NCBI GenBank assembly: GCA_027491415.1
Contig: JAOZFH010000032.1
Span: 1-50,898 of the forward strand
Source of the DNA: Thermoproteota archaeon
GTDB lineage: Archaea; Korarchaeota; Korarchaeia; Korarchaeales; Korarchaeaceae
Direction: 5' to 3'
Length of the DNA: 50,898 bases
Positions 25,132 to 33,706 of this stretch are shown here, one piece after another (position 1 is the first letter of the stretch; every line of letters starts with the position of its first letter). Made by a program: the position numbers and the translations under genes. The notes under the pieces were generated by a model. That model ran no database searches. It was given only the letters and a program-made list of their open reading frames with translations, and was not told the DNA's origin.

Positions 25132-25695
25132 TTGTACTACGTCGTTAGGATGAGCGACATGGTCTGGGTTCCTCCCAAGAGGCTGGGAGACGATCCCAGG
25201 GAGGTCGCCGAGGAACTCCTCCGGGCCAGGTACGTTGGGAGGTATCTGGAGGATGTGGGCCTCATCCTCGAGGTCCTGAGGGTCTCCGACGTAAGCCTCG
25301 GCAAGGCGCTCATTTCCAGCCCCTCCATTTACTTCCGCGCCGAGTTCGAGGTGCTCACGTTCCTGCCCAAGGTCCACGAGATAGTGGAGGGTGAGGTCAA
25401 GGCCGTCCTTGAGCACGGGATCGTGATCACCATGGGGCCCATAGACGGCTTCGTCCACATATCCCAACTCGGAGACGACGTCTTCGTGCACAGGGCTGGT
25501 GTCCTGCAGGGAAGAAAGACTAGGATCACTTATCGGAGGGGTGATGTCGTCAGGGCCAGGATAACTGGCGTGAGCAGGCCCAGCCCAGCAGCCGCGGCGC
25601 GGGGAGAGCCGATAGTCAGGGTCTCCTTGACGTGCAGGCAGCCGAGCATGGGAAAGGTGGAGGCACGGGAGGCGGAGGAGGGTGGCGCGTCTTAG
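25132..25695 (+). CDS. rpo7: RNA polymerase subunit Rpo7 (RpoE')
   Basis: Rpo7 forms the stalk with Rpo4 and binds nascent RNA. The 187-residue product has the tip domain (LILEVLRVSDVSLGKALISS) and an S1/OB domain (EIVEGEVKAVLEHGIVITMGPIDGFVHISQLG quoted in part: GPIDGFVHISQLGDDVF). Start is TTG at 25132 with GGGGTGATC upstream; an ATG four to ten codons inside is less likely. It overlaps spt4 by 14 nt. Confidence 0.95.
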   Translation: MYYVVRMSDMVWVPPKRLGDDPREVAEELLRARYVGRYLEDVGLILEVLRVSDVSLGKALISSPSIYFRAEFEVLTFLPKVHEIVEGEVKAVLEHGIVITMGPIDGFVHISQLGDDVFVHRAGVLQGRKTRITYRRGDVVRARITGVSRPSPAAAARGEPIVRVSLTCRQPSMGKVEAREAEEGGAS

Positions 25696-25873
25696 GGCAT
25701 GTAGGAGGGATAAAGCCCTCACAGACGGAGATGCGTGCCCCGTGTGCGGGTCCACCGATCTTACTCCCAACTGGGAAGGGGTCGTGGCCATCGTTGATCC
25801 AGTTCGCTCCGTCCTAGCCAAGAGGCTCGGCATATCCAGGTCTGGGATGTACGCGCTGAGGGTGCTTGAGTGA
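25682..25873 (+). CDS. spt4: Transcription elongation factor Spt4 (RpoE'')
   Basis: Spt4 binds the NGN domain of Spt5. The 63-residue protein shows ACRRDKALTDGDACPVCGSTDL, then NWEGVVAIVDPVRSVLAKRLGI, which matches Spt4. The first zinc pair, usually CxxC, reads CRRD, leaving three of four zinc-binding cysteines. The GTG at 25682 lies inside the end of rpo7. Spt5 is encoded at 773-1306. Confidence 0.9.
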   Translation: MARLRACRRDKALTDGDACPVCGSTDLTPNWEGVVAIVDPVRSVLAKRLGISRSGMYALRVLE

Positions 25874-25890
25874 CTCCCCGACGCCACCCT

Positions 25891-25896
25891 TTAATA
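25891..25896 (+). promoter_or_regulatory. TATA box of the S24e operon
   Basis: TTAATA within CCTTTAATAGG, about 34 nt before the ATG at 25930, in the only AT-rich part of the gap after spt4. Confidence 0.55.
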
Positions 25897-25929
25897 GGCC
25901 GGCTGGCCTCGCCGTGCTGAGGGTCTCCC

Positions 25930-26235
25930 ATGGAGCTGAAGATAGAGGAGAGGCGTCGCAACCCGCTCCTACGCAGGGAGGAGATCAGGGCAATCGTGTC
26001 ATTCGAGGGCGGGACTCCAACTAGGCGGGAGGTCCGAGAGGCCTTGGCCAAGGCTCTCGGTAAGGATTTGGGCGTCGTGTTCGTTCGCAGGGTCCTGACC
26101 GAGTACGGGGCCCGCCGCGCGAGGGTCCTCGCCATGGCCTACGACGACCGAGACTACGCGCTCCGGATAGAGCCCGAGCACGTCATAAGGAAGAACGAGG
26201 GCGGAGGGGGAGAGGGGGGAGACCAGGCGAGTTGA
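25930..26235 (+). CDS. rps24e: Ribosomal protein S24e
   Basis: A 101-residue small-subunit protein shared by archaea and eukaryotes. It shows KIEERRRNPLLRREEIRAIV and TPTRREVREALAKALGKDLGVVFV, then a Gly/Glu-rich tail. It is followed after 14 nt by S27ae, the standard archaeal pairing. Confidence 0.95.
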   Translation: MELKIEERRRNPLLRREEIRAIVSFEGGTPTRREVREALAKALGKDLGVVFVRRVLTEYGARRARVLAMAYDDRDYALRIEPEHVIRKNEGGGGEGGDQAS

Positions 26236-26249
26236 GGGAGGTGTGATCG

Positions 26250-26414
26250 GTGGTCAAGCACGCGAACGTCCGGGTTCACACCTACTACGAGATCAAGGAC
26301 GGGAAGCTCGTCAGGAAGAAGAGGCAGTGCCCCAGATGCGGATCCTTCATGGCCGAGCACGAGAACAGGTGGACCTGCGGCAAGTGCGGGTACACAGAGT
26401 TCAAGACCGCGTAG
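26250..26414 (+). CDS. rps27ae: Ribosomal protein S27ae
   Basis: A 54-residue zinc-ribbon small-subunit protein: [37 protein letters not shown] and [10 protein letters not shown]. All four cysteines are present. The GTG at 26250 has GGGAGGTGTGATC upstream. It ends in TAG. Confidence 0.95.
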   Translation: MVKHANVRVHTYYEIKDGKLVRKKRQCPRCGSFMAEHENRWTCGKCGYTEFKTA

Positions 26415-26430
26415 ACCCCTCGACGCAACG

Positions 26431-26439
26431 TTAATTTTT
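26431..26439 (+). promoter_or_regulatory. TATA box of tRNA-Arg
   Basis: TTAATTTTT, 21-29 nt before the tRNA 5' end. Confidence 0.5.
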
Positions 26440-26459
26440 CCGTCGGCCCCTCTTGGCTG

Positions 26460-26538
26460 GGGCCCGTAGCTCAGCACGGATCAGAGCGCCGGCCTCCGGA
26501 GCCGGTGGTCGCGGGTTCAAGTCCCGCCGGGCCCGCCA
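26460..26538 (+). tRNA. tRNA-Arg(CCG)
   Basis: Acceptor GGGCCCG/CGGGCCC with discriminator G, anticodon stem CCGGC/GCCGG with loop CTCCGGA (anticodon CCG), T-arm GCGGG-TTCAAGT-CCCGC and encoded CCA. No intron. Confidence 0.92.
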
Positions 26539-26561
26539 CCTATGGCTATGGGGTGATCGAT

Positions 26562-26771
26562 TTGCCTGAAGGAGAGGTCGATGTTGAAGGGAAGACTTGC
26601 GCCGTCGTCGGGTGCGACGAGCCGGCCGCCAAGATCGTCGGCAGGTCGTTTGTGCCTGCCCTGCAGGCGCTCAAGCTCCGCCTTAAGAACAGGGGGCTGA
26701 GGCACATTCCACTGTGCAAGAAGCACTACAAGATGGCCAAGGAGGCGCTTGAGGCCCTCAGGGGAGGCTGA
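26562..26771 (+). CDS. Small protein with possible zinc site, unknown
   Basis: The 69-residue product reads LPEGEVDVEGKTCAVVGCDEPA, then a basic helix (ALQALKLRLKNRG) and LCKKHYKMAKEALEAL. The CAVVGC and CKKH pairs could hold one zinc ion. I do not recognise the family. TTG at 26562 or GTG at 26553. It follows tRNA-Arg directly and its end overlaps the convergent methyltransferase gene by 14 nt. Its basic helix suggests nucleic-acid or ribosome contact, but nothing more can be said. Confidence 0.7.
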   Translation: MPEGEVDVEGKTCAVVGCDEPAAKIVGRSFVPALQALKLRLKNRGLRHIPLCKKHYKMAKEALEALRGG

Positions 26772-27357
26772 TTCTCAGCACCCACAGCCTGTCGAAGGCC
26801 ACCTTCTGAGAGCCCACGGGAGTGACCGAGAGGCCCAGCGTCTTGGCGAGGTTCAGCGTCTCTTCTAGGTCGTTGGACTCGGCCTGGAGCAGGAGGGCAG
26901 TCCCGCCGTGCGTCAGGTGCTCTCCAACCCCCTCGACGAAGCGGTCTATCAGCCGCCTGCCCCTCGGGCCGCCGGCCCAGGCGGCCGAGGCGAGGTCTCG
27001 AGGCTCTTCAGCCAGATACGGGGGGTTGAACGTTATCAGCTCGAACCTCTCCCCCGCGACCGGCTGAAAGAGATCACCCAGCCTGAACTCGACCTGAATG
27101 CCGTACCTCCGGGAGTTGACCTCCACGGCCAGCTTGCACATAGGGTTAACGTCCGTGGCCACGACCTCTGACGCCCCCCAGAGGGCCGCGGCCACCGCCA
27201 GCGCGCCGGACCCGGTGCCGACATCAAGGACCCTCTTACCTGCCGGGTGAGCGCTTCGTAGACACCTGAGCATGAGCGCGGTGTCCAGCTCCGGCGGATA
27301 GACCGACTCAGGGACCCTGATCCGCAGTCCCTCCACCTCGACCTCCAGCCACCTCAT
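26758..27357 (-). CDS. HemK/PrmC-type class I methyltransferase
   Basis: The ~199-residue protein has the SAM site RVLDVGTGSGALAVAAALWGA, the acidic VVATDVNP and the catalytic ITFNPPYLAEE (NPPY). Archaeal proteins of this kind correspond to eukaryotic N6AMT1/Mtq2, which methylates the glutamine of the GGQ motif in the release factor with Trm112. The ATG at 27357 is preferred over GTG at 27366; either start lies within the 3' end of ksgA. Confidence 0.88.
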   Translation of the reverse strand: MRWLEVEVEGLRIRVPESVYPPELDTALMLRCLRSAHPAGKRVLDVGTGSGALAVAAALWGASEVVATDVNPMCKLAVEVNSRRYGIQVEFRLGDLFQPVAGERFELITFNPPYLAEEPRDLASAAWAGGPRGRRLIDRFVEGVGEHLTHGGTALLLQAESNDLEETLNLAKTLGLSVTPVGSQKVAFDRLWVLRISLP

Positions 27358-28207
27358 CCGAGACACCCTTCAGGAAGGAGGCCAGCTCGAGGTATTCATC
27401 TGGGGGGATCTTGTAGACCCTATCGTCCGTCGATATCGGGCACTGGGCTAGTACTTCGGACAGGAGGGGCTCCTCAAGCCCGAAAACGCCCCGAAGCCAG
27501 CCCTTCAAGGCCGCGCGGAGCGTCCTCTTCCTCCTCGAGAAGATGTGCGGGAGGACCCCCTTCAGCACTCTCAGCTCGGGGCCCGGAGGGTTCCTCGACC
27601 TGAGGAGGAGCATCACGGTATCAACCTTGGGGCGGGGGTAGAAGCAGGAGGCCCTCAGCAGCGCCAGCTGCGCCACGTCGTACCTGACCTGAGTCAGCAC
27701 CGAGAGGCTCCCGTAGGCCGGAGTTCCAGGACTGGCGGTCAGCCTCCTACCGAACTCCTGCTGAAAGGTCAGCACCACCCTCTCAAATCTGCTCAACGAG
27801 AGTCCCACCACAAGCCTCGAGGAGATCCCGTAAGGTGGGTTGGACACCATTACTGCGTGGTCTTCATCGGGCAGCACCCTGAGCGCGCTGTCCCTGACAA
27901 CCTCGACCCACTCGAGACCTCCGAACCGATCCTCCAACAGCCTCACGAACCTTCTATCCCTCTCAACAAGCGTCAGCGACTTGGGCCTCTTCTCAACTAT
28001 TCTCTCCGTGAGATTTCCAGGACCAGGGCCGACCTCCAATACGGCGTCGGATCCCCTGATCCCCGCGGAGTCCGCCATGAGGTCGAGGGCCTCCGGGTTG
28101 AGCAGGAGATGCTGACCAGCCTCTTTCCTGAGGCTTACGCCGTACTCTGCCATGAGAAGCCTGTACCTCTCCAGCATCTCGCGGTCGATTCCTGCGAATA
28201 CGCGCAC
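27308..28207 (-). CDS. ksgA: rRNA adenine dimethyltransferase KsgA/Dim1
   Basis: This enzyme dimethylates two adenines near the 3' end of 16S rRNA. The ~299-residue product has KEAGQHLLLNPEAL, the SAM site AVLEVGPGPGNLTERI, VERDRRFVRLL, the catalytic VSNPPYGISSRLV, and the C-terminal helical domain (HIFSRRKRTLRAALK). The usual QHFL reads QHLL. The GTG at 28207 lies ~22 nt downstream of AATAAAAATT on the minus strand, fitting a leaderless mRNA. Divergent to rtcB. Confidence 0.95.
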   Translation of the reverse strand: MRVFAGIDREMLERYRLLMAEYGVSLRKEAGQHLLLNPEALDLMADSAGIRGSDAVLEVGPGPGNLTERIVEKRPKSLTLVERDRRFVRLLEDRFGGLEWVEVVRDSALRVLPDEDHAVMVSNPPYGISSRLVVGLSLSRFERVVLTFQQEFGRRLTASPGTPAYGSLSVLTQVRYDVAQLALLRASCFYPRPKVDTVMLLLRSRNPPGPELRVLKGVLPHIFSRRKRTLRAALKGWLRGVFGLEEPLLSEVLAQCPISTDDRVYKIPPDEYLELASFLKGVSDEVAGGRGGGTADQGP

Positions 28208-28228
28208 CGGTTGACGCGCCGCCCGGAA

Positions 28229-28236
28229 TTTTTATT
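28229..28236. promoter_or_regulatory. Shared TATA of ksgA and rtcB
   Basis: TTTTTATT in the 63-nt gap between ksgA (-, start 28207) and rtcB (+, start 28271) can serve both directions. Confidence 0.6.
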
Positions 28237-28270
28237 CCCCCCATAGGGCGGCTCGCGCCGAGGTGTGATC

Positions 28271-29716
28271 ATGCTGTCCGTCCTCCGGAGGGTTGATGAG
28301 GTCAGGTGGCTCCTCCCGAAGGGATACAAGGCTGGAATGAGGGTTCCCGGTCTGATAATCTCCACCGAGAAGCTCATCCGAGGAGTCGAAAAGATGTCGG
28401 TCGATCAGCTGGCCAACGTCGCCACCCTGCCCGGCATCTACAAGTACTCTCTGGCCATGCCGGACATGCACTCGGGCTACGGCTTTCCGATCGGAGGCGT
28501 CGCGGCCTTCGACTCCTACGATGGGGTGATAAGCCCGGGAGGCGTCGGATTCGACATCAACTGTGGGGTCCGACTTCTCAGGACGGACTTGAGGGAGTCC
28601 GACGTTCGTCCAAGGCTCAAGCGGCTCGTAGACGAGCTGTTCTCCAACGTGCCCTCGGGGCTGGGCAGCAGGGGCAAGGTGAGGCTCTCCCCCGCCCAGC
28701 TGGACGAGGTCATAGTGATGGGGGCCAGGTGGGCCGTGGAGCACGGGTACGGATGGGAGGAGGACCTGGCCCACACCGAGGAGGGCGGCATGATGGAGGG
28801 CGCCGACCCCAACGCGATCGGCCGGAGGGCCAAGGAGAGGGGCGCCCCCCAGCTCGGCTCCCTCGGGAGCGGGAACCACTTCCTCGAGGTCCAGGTGGTG
28901 GACAAGATCTACGACCCCGAGGCCGCGAGGGCCATGGGGATCGAAGAGCCGGGCCAGGTAACAGTGATGATACACACCGGGAGCAGGGGATTCGGCCACC
29001 AGGTCGCCGACGACTACCTGGGCTTGATGCTCAGGGAGGCCAGGAACCTGGACTTCAGGCTCCCCGACAGGCAGCTGGTCTGTGCCTACGCGAACTCCAA
29101 GCTGGCCCAGAGGTACTTCGCCGCCATGAAGGGGGCCGCGAACTACGCGTGGGCCAACAGGCAGATGATTGTCCACTGGGTCAGGGAGTCTTTCGAGGCG
29201 GTCTTTGGGAGGTCGGCCGAGGACATGGGGATGAGGATGGTCTACGATGTGGCCCACAACATAGCCAAGCTGGAGGAGCACGTAGTGGATGGGAAGACCG
29301 TCAAGGTCTTCGTGCACAGGAAGGGCGCCACCAGGGCCTTCCCACCCGGCAGGCCGGAGATCCCGTCGGACTACAGAGACATCGGCCAGCCCGTCCTGAT
29401 ACCGGGGTCCCAGGGGACTGCCAGCTACGTCATGGTCGGCACGGAGCAGGCCATGCGGGAGACCTTCGGGACCTCCGCCCATGGCGCCGGCAGGGTGATG
29501 AGCAGGGCCCGCGCCAAGAGGACCTACAGGGGAGGCCAGATCGTGGAGATGCTCGCCAAGAGGGGCATCATAGTGAAGCCGGCCTCCCTGGCGGTGGCCG
29601 CCGAGGAAGCTCCCGGCGCCTACAAGGATGTCGACGAGGTCGTCCTGGCCACCCACAAGGCCGGAATCGCGAGGATGGTGGCCAGGCTCACGCCTATCGG
29701 CGTTGTCAAGGGGTGA
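28271..29716 (+). CDS. rtcB: tRNA-splicing ligase RtcB
   Basis: RtcB joins tRNA exons after intron removal, using GTP and Mn2+. The 481-residue protein has [13 protein letters not shown], the metal-binding Cys in [12 protein letters not shown], the histidines of [13 protein letters not shown] and [11 protein letters not shown], and the guanylylated His in [11 protein letters not shown]. No intein is present. The ATG at 28271 has GAGGTG five bases upstream. Four tRNAs in this window carry introns that need this enzyme. Confidence 0.97.
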   Translation: MLSVLRRVDEVRWLLPKGYKAGMRVPGLIISTEKLIRGVEKMSVDQLANVATLPGIYKYSLAMPDMHSGYGFPIGGVAAFDSYDGVISPGGVGFDINCGVRLLRTDLRESDVRPRLKRLVDELFSNVPSGLGSRGKVRLSPAQLDEVIVMGARWAVEHGYGWEEDLAHTEEGGMMEGADPNAIGRRAKERGAPQLGSLGSGNHFLEVQVVDKIYDPEAARAMGIEEPGQVTVMIHTGSRGFGHQVADDYLGLMLREARNLDFRLPDRQLVCAYANSKLAQRYFAAMKGAANYAWANRQMIVHWVRESFEAVFGRSAEDMGMRMVYDVAHNIAKLEEHVVDGKTVKVFVHRKGATRAFPPGRPEIPSDYRDIGQPVLIPGSQGTASYVMVGTEQAMRETFGTSAHGAGRVMSRARAKRTYRGGQIVEMLAKRGIIVKPASLAVAAEEAPGAYKDVDEVVLATHKAGIARMVARLTPIGVVKG

Positions 29717-29729
29717 GGTGAACGCCGAG

Positions 29730-30521
29730 ATGTCGAACGCGCGAGAGGGAGAGATCAAGGAGGGGGACTTCGTCCTGGTCAACGTCAAGGTCGCGGACGC
29801 CGAGACCGGAAAGGTCTACATGACCACCATTGAGGAGGAGGCCCGAGAGGCCGGTATCTACTCTCCAGATGACCTGTACGAGCCCATGCTGATAGTGGTG
29901 GGGGAGGGCAGGATATTCAAGAGGGCCGAGGAGTCCATGGTCGGGCGCAGCGTCGGGGAGGAGATCGAGGTAGAGTTAGAACCCAAGGATGCCTTCGGGG
30001 AGTATGATCCCGACAAGGAGAAGATCTTCCCCATCTCACGGCTGGAGAAGGCTGGCATCAAGGATGTGGCCGTCGGAGACATCATAAGATACGGCGACGA
30101 GAGGGGGGTGGTCAGGTCGATCAGCGGAGGCAGGGTTCGAGTAGACTTCAACCATCCCCTCGCAGGCAGGAGAATAAGGGTCTGGCTGAGACCCGAGGCC
30201 ATCCTGACGGACCCGGCGGAGAGGTTGAGGGCCCTCGTGGCCAGGTACTTCGAGGTGCCGCTGGGCAAGGTGAACGCCAGGATCGACGGAGAGGTCGCCG
30301 AGGTGGAGCTCCCGCCGACGGCCTACACGAGGAGGGATGCGTTCGTCAGAAAGATCAGGGTCATGTCCGCCGTCATGAGGTGGCTGAAAGACTTGAAGCG
30401 GGTGAGATTTGTGGAGGAGTACGAGGTCCCAGAGGAAGAGGCCGAGGCCGCAGAGCTGGAGGAGGGTGCCGGAGAGGCTGAGGTAGAGGCGAGCTCAGAG
30501 GCGGCCTCGAGGGAGCCCTAA
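29730..30521 (+). CDS. FKBP-type peptidyl-prolyl isomerase (SlyD-like, long form)
   Basis: The 263-residue protein begins IKEGDFVLVNVKVADAETGKV and shows PMLIVVGEGRIFKRAEESMVGRSVGEE, the FKBP core; VEVEL-type segments (EVELEPKDAFGEYDPDKE) flank the inserted IF domain, followed by a C-terminal domain and an acidic Ala/Glu tail. Archaeal long FKBPs act as prolyl isomerases and chaperones in the cytosol. ATG at 29730; a GTG at 29718 is the alternative. Its last bases overlap the convergent UPF0179 gene by 4 nt. Confidence 0.9.
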   Translation: MSNAREGEIKEGDFVLVNVKVADAETGKVYMTTIEEEAREAGIYSPDDLYEPMLIVVGEGRIFKRAEESMVGRSVGEEIEVELEPKDAFGEYDPDKEKIFPISRLEKAGIKDVAVGDIIRYGDERGVVRSISGGRVRVDFNHPLAGRRIRVWLRPEAILTDPAERLRALVARYFEVPLGKVNARIDGEVAEVELPPTAYTRRDAFVRKIRVMSAVMRWLKDLKRVRFVEEYEVPEEEAEAAELEEGAGEAEVEASSEAASREP

Positions 30522-30967
30522 ACCCCCTGAATCTCGACGAGACACGCAGCCAGGTCCTCCCCCTTGGGGCACCTGAGATCCCTGGGGAGGACCTCGACTA
30601 TCTTGATTCGGTCGCCCGCCTTCAGACCAGGCGGCTCACACAGATCCCTGTTTTCGCACTCACTGGGACAGCTGGGCGGTCTAAATCTGAGAACAGCCCC
30701 GACCACTGCCTGGCGCTTGGGGATGGCAACCTCGATCGGGGGGATGTGGACCTCAACAGGGACCACCTCGCTCCCGTGAAGGTCGCAGGGGAACTTCTTC
30801 TTGGGGATCGCCGACATCACCTCGTAGACTCGTCCCTCTGTCAGGTTCTCAACGCACACGGACCTGAGCCTGCATCTGCCGCAGGCTTCCGCGGGCCCCG
30901 CGAATAGGAAGCGATAGCCAGCCTTGGCCTGACCCTTAGGGATTAGTGTGACTAACCTCCTTCCCAA
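30518..30967 (-). CDS. UPF0179 family cysteine-rich protein
   Basis: The ~149-residue product shows VTLIPKGQAKAGYRFLFAGPAEACGRCRLRSVC (quoted in part: CGRCRLRSVCVENL), KKFPCDLHG, and PSCPSECENRDLCEPPGL: eight or so cysteines that could bind zinc or an iron-sulfur cluster. UPF0179 is an archaeal family with no firm function. I chose TTG 30967, just before the family homology and ~37 nt from the TATTAATAA box; TTG 31000 would lie only a few bases from that box. Confidence 0.8.
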   Translation of the reverse strand: MGRRLVTLIPKGQAKAGYRFLFAGPAEACGRCRLRSVCVENLTEGRVYEVMSAIPKKKFPCDLHGSEVVPVEVHIPPIEVAIPKRQAVVGAVLRFRPPSCPSECENRDLCEPPGLKAGDRIKIVEVLPRDLRCPKGEDLAACLVEIQGV

Positions 30968-31003
30968 CCCTCCAACCCTTTCCGGGCCGGCCCCCACCAA
31001 TCC

Positions 31004-31032
31004 TTATTAATACGCGATCCCCAGAGGGATCG
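31004..31032 (+). promoter_or_regulatory. Promoter of proteasome beta with a dyad next to the TATA box
   Basis: TTATTAATA (31004-31012) is the TATA box. Directly after it CGATCCC-CAGA-GGGATCG (31015-31032) is a perfect 7-bp dyad covering roughly -20 to -3 relative to the expected start site, a position where a bound repressor would block polymerase. If transcribed it could also form a hairpin. Confidence 0.6.
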
Positions 31033-31079
31033 AGGAGCGCCGGGACTGGCGCCCGCTTTTCCACACCCCGTGGAAGGAG

Positions 31080-31772
31080 ATGTCAGAGATGCTACCAGAC
31101 GGAGTTTTGGGAAGGATCCCCCTTAGAGAGTCCGAGCTTGAGAAGGTCAGGGAGAGGCTTCTGAAGGGCACGACGACCGTGGGGGTCAAGGCAGAAGGGG
31201 GAGTCGTGATAGCCTCCGACAGGAGGGCGTCGGCTGAGACCTTTGTGGCCAGCAAGAAGGCCAAGAAGATGATACAGATAGACGAGAGGAGCGTTGTCAC
31301 AATATCTGGGCTGGTGGCAGACGGACAGTTCCTAGTGAACAATCTGAAGACTTTCTCCTCTCTCTACAGGCTCGAGCACGGCCAAGACATGCCCACCCTC
31401 GCGAAGGCCCGGTATCTGGCGCTGCTGCTGAAGTCCTTCAGGCCGGTCCTCCTCATTGCCCACATGATAATCGGAGGGGTGGATTCAACCGGGCCGCGCC
31501 TGTTCAACGTGGACTTCTTCGGCACGATGACCGAAGAAGAGTACCTGGCTACGGGCTCGGGATCGCCGGTTGCCATTTCAGTCATTGAGGAGGGCTACCG
31601 CAAGGGGATGCCCGTTGACGAGGCAAAGGACCTCGTGATATCCGCCATGGCGGCGGCGATCTCAAGAGACTCGGCTACCGGAGACGGGATGGATGTGGCT
31701 GTGATAACCGGAGAGGGGGTTCGCTTCCTCTCCCCAAAGGAGATAGAGGAGCTTCTCAAGACCGCGCGTTAG
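31080..31772 (+). CDS. psmB: Proteasome subunit beta
   Basis: Catalytic subunit of the 20S proteasome. The 230-residue precursor has a 29-residue propeptide, then LLKG|TTTVGVKAEGGVVIASDRRAS with the N-terminal catalytic Thr at residue ~30, Lys in the SKKAKKM segment, and GSGSPVAISVIEEGY. The propeptide is longer than in many archaea. ATG at 31080 (or 31089). It is followed by aCPSF1 after a short gap. The alpha subunit is not in the window. Confidence 0.95.
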   Translation: MSEMLPDGVLGRIPLRESELEKVRERLLKGTTTVGVKAEGGVVIASDRRASAETFVASKKAKKMIQIDERSVVTISGLVADGQFLVNNLKTFSSLYRLEHGQDMPTLAKARYLALLLKSFRPVLLIAHMIIGGVDSTGPRLFNVDFFGTMTEEEYLATGSGSPVAISVIEEGYRKGMPVDEAKDLVISAMAAAISRDSATGDGMDVAVITGEGVRFLSPKEIEELLKTAR

Positions 31773-31785
31773 GGTGGCCACCAGC

Positions 31786-33705
31786 ATGGTTCCTCGCCAC
31801 GATACGAGGTACCTCCCCGCGGATCAGCTGAAGCGGAGGGTTCGCGCGGAGCTCTCAAAGCTGGGCAAGGTAGAGAAGGTGGAGCTAGAGGGGCCCTTCG
31901 TCGTCGCCTATGTCTCGAACCTGCCCGACTTCCTCGACAGCGGGGGCGTGCTGGGTGAGATAGCCAAGACGCTGAAGAAGAAGATCATAATTCGGTCCGC
32001 TAAGCCCATCCTCTCGCCTCAGGAGGCTAAGAGGAAGATCAAGGAACTCATCCCCGACCGCGCCGAGATAGTCGATATGGAGTTCGTGGAGGAAACTGGG
32101 GAGGTGTACATCCTTGCCAAGAGGACTGGATACGTCGTGGGAAAGGCCGGATCGAGCATAAACGAGGTCCTCAAGGCTACGGGGTGGCGCCCCGTCGTCA
32201 TGAGAGCTCCGACGATGCAGTCAACGTTCCTCAACATCCTCTACAACCTGCTCATCGAGGGGGCCCATGAGAGGAAGAAGAACCTGAGGAGGATCGCCAA
32301 GAGGATCTTTAGAGAACCTGTTCCCTTGGGGAGGGGACTCACGATCACGTTCCTCGGCGGTGCCAGGGAGGTCGGCAGGTCCAGCCTACTCGTCAGGACG
32401 GGGGAGAGCTCCGTGTTGCTGGACGCCGGCATAGGCGTGGGGGGCGGGGACTTCTTCCCGAGGTACGACCTCCCGGACCTCGACCTGGACGAGCTGGATG
32501 CGGTCATAGTGACCCACGCCCACCTCGACCACTCCGGCGCCCTCCCCCTCCTGTTCAAGTACGGGTACAGGGGCCCGGTCTACGTCACTAGGCCCACCCG
32601 GGACCTGATCACGCTGCTGCTCTACGACTACATCAACGTCTCCATGCGAACGGGAAAGCTCCCTTACTTCGGTGAGAGGGAGATAAGGCTCCTGATCAAC
32701 CACATGATAGCCCTCGACTACGGCGAGACCGTTGACATATCCCCCGACATCAAGCTCACCTTCTACAACGCCGGGCACATACTGGGCTCTGCACTGGCCC
32801 ACCTCAACGTGCTCAGCGCGAGGCACAACATCCTCTACACGGGTGACTTCAGGTACAGGGACACCAAGCTCCTGAGCAGGGCCCACACCAAGTTCCCGAG
32901 GGTCGAGACCGTCATAATGGAGACCACCTACTCCGGAGAGGGGGACGTCATGCCTCCACTTCAGGAGGCGGAGCGCCAACTGATCTCCATAATCGAGGAG
33001 ACGGTCGCCAAGGGCGGCAAGGTGCTTATCCCTGCCCTGTCGGTCGGCAGGGCTCAAGAGGTCATGCTGAGCTTGGTGGACGCCTTCTCAAAGGGCGAAC
33101 TCCCTGACATCCCCGTGTACATCGACGGCATGATCTACGACGCCACGGCAATCCACACGGCCTACCCCGACTACATGTCGGACTACATGAAGTCAAAGGT
33201 CTTCAAGGAGGATGTCGACCCCTTCACGGAGCCGCACATCACGCCGGTGAGCAGCAGGGAGGACAGGGAGGCGATCGTCGAGGGCGGTCCCGCGATAATC
33301 TTGGCCCCGTCCGGTATGCTCGCTGGAGGGCCGAGCGTCGAGTACCTATCCATGCTGGCCGACGACGAGAGAAACGCCGTGGTTCTGGTCAGCTATCAGC
33401 CCCCAGGCACCCTGGGAAGAGCCCTGAAGGAGGGGGCCAAGGAGATCACGGTCACGAGGAACGGCGCCCCGACCAGAACCCAGGTGAGAGCCTGCGTCTG
33501 CTCGGTGGAGGGGTTCTCTGCGCACGCCGACAGGGTCCAGCTGCTCAGCTGGATGGGTCGCGTCTCTCCGAGACCTAGGAGGTTCATCCTAGTGCACGGC
33601 GAGGAGAGGAAGATAGCGTCCTTCCGCCCGATAGCGGAGAGGACCTTCAGGGGCCAGGCAGCCGTGCTGGCTCCTAGGGTGTCCGAGAGGCTATCCCTGG
33701 CCTGA
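31786..33705 (+). CDS. aCPSF1 ribonuclease (KH-metallo-beta-lactamase)
   Basis: aCPSF1 cleaves RNA 3' ends and acts as the general archaeal transcription terminator. The ~639-residue product has two N-terminal KH domains (residues ~1-140; YVVGKAGSSINEVLKATGWRP), then the beta-lactamase domain with THAHLDHSGALPLL, the beta-CASP insert, YNAGHILGSALAHL, LAPSGMLAGGP and GFSAHADRVQL. All metal ligands are visible. ATG at 31786 has AGGGTGG upstream; GTG at 31774 is the alternative. Downstream of psmB. Confidence 0.96.
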   Translation: MVPRHDTRYLPADQLKRRVRAELSKLGKVEKVELEGPFVVAYVSNLPDFLDSGGVLGEIAKTLKKKIIIRSAKPILSPQEAKRKIKELIPDRAEIVDMEFVEETGEVYILAKRTGYVVGKAGSSINEVLKATGWRPVVMRAPTMQSTFLNILYNLLIEGAHERKKNLRRIAKRIFREPVPLGRGLTITFLGGAREVGRSSLLVRTGESSVLLDAGIGVGGGDFFPRYDLPDLDLDELDAVIVTHAHLDHSGALPLLFKYGYRGPVYVTRPTRDLITLLLYDYINVSMRTGKLPYFGEREIRLLINHMIALDYGETVDISPDIKLTFYNAGHILGSALAHLNVLSARHNILYTGDFRYRDTKLLSRAHTKFPRVETVIMETTYSGEGDVMPPLQEAERQLISIIEETVAKGGKVLIPALSVGRAQEVMLSLVDAFSKGELPDIPVYIDGMIYDATAIHTAYPDYMSDYMKSKVFKEDVDPFTEPHITPVSSREDREAIVEGGPAIILAPSGMLAGGPSVEYLSMLADDERNAVVLVSYQPPGTLGRALKEGAKEITVTRNGAPTRTQVRACVCSVEGFSAHADRVQLLSWMGRVSPRPRRFILVHGEERKIASFRPIAERTFRGQAAVLAPRVSERLSLA

Positions 33706-33706
33706 T

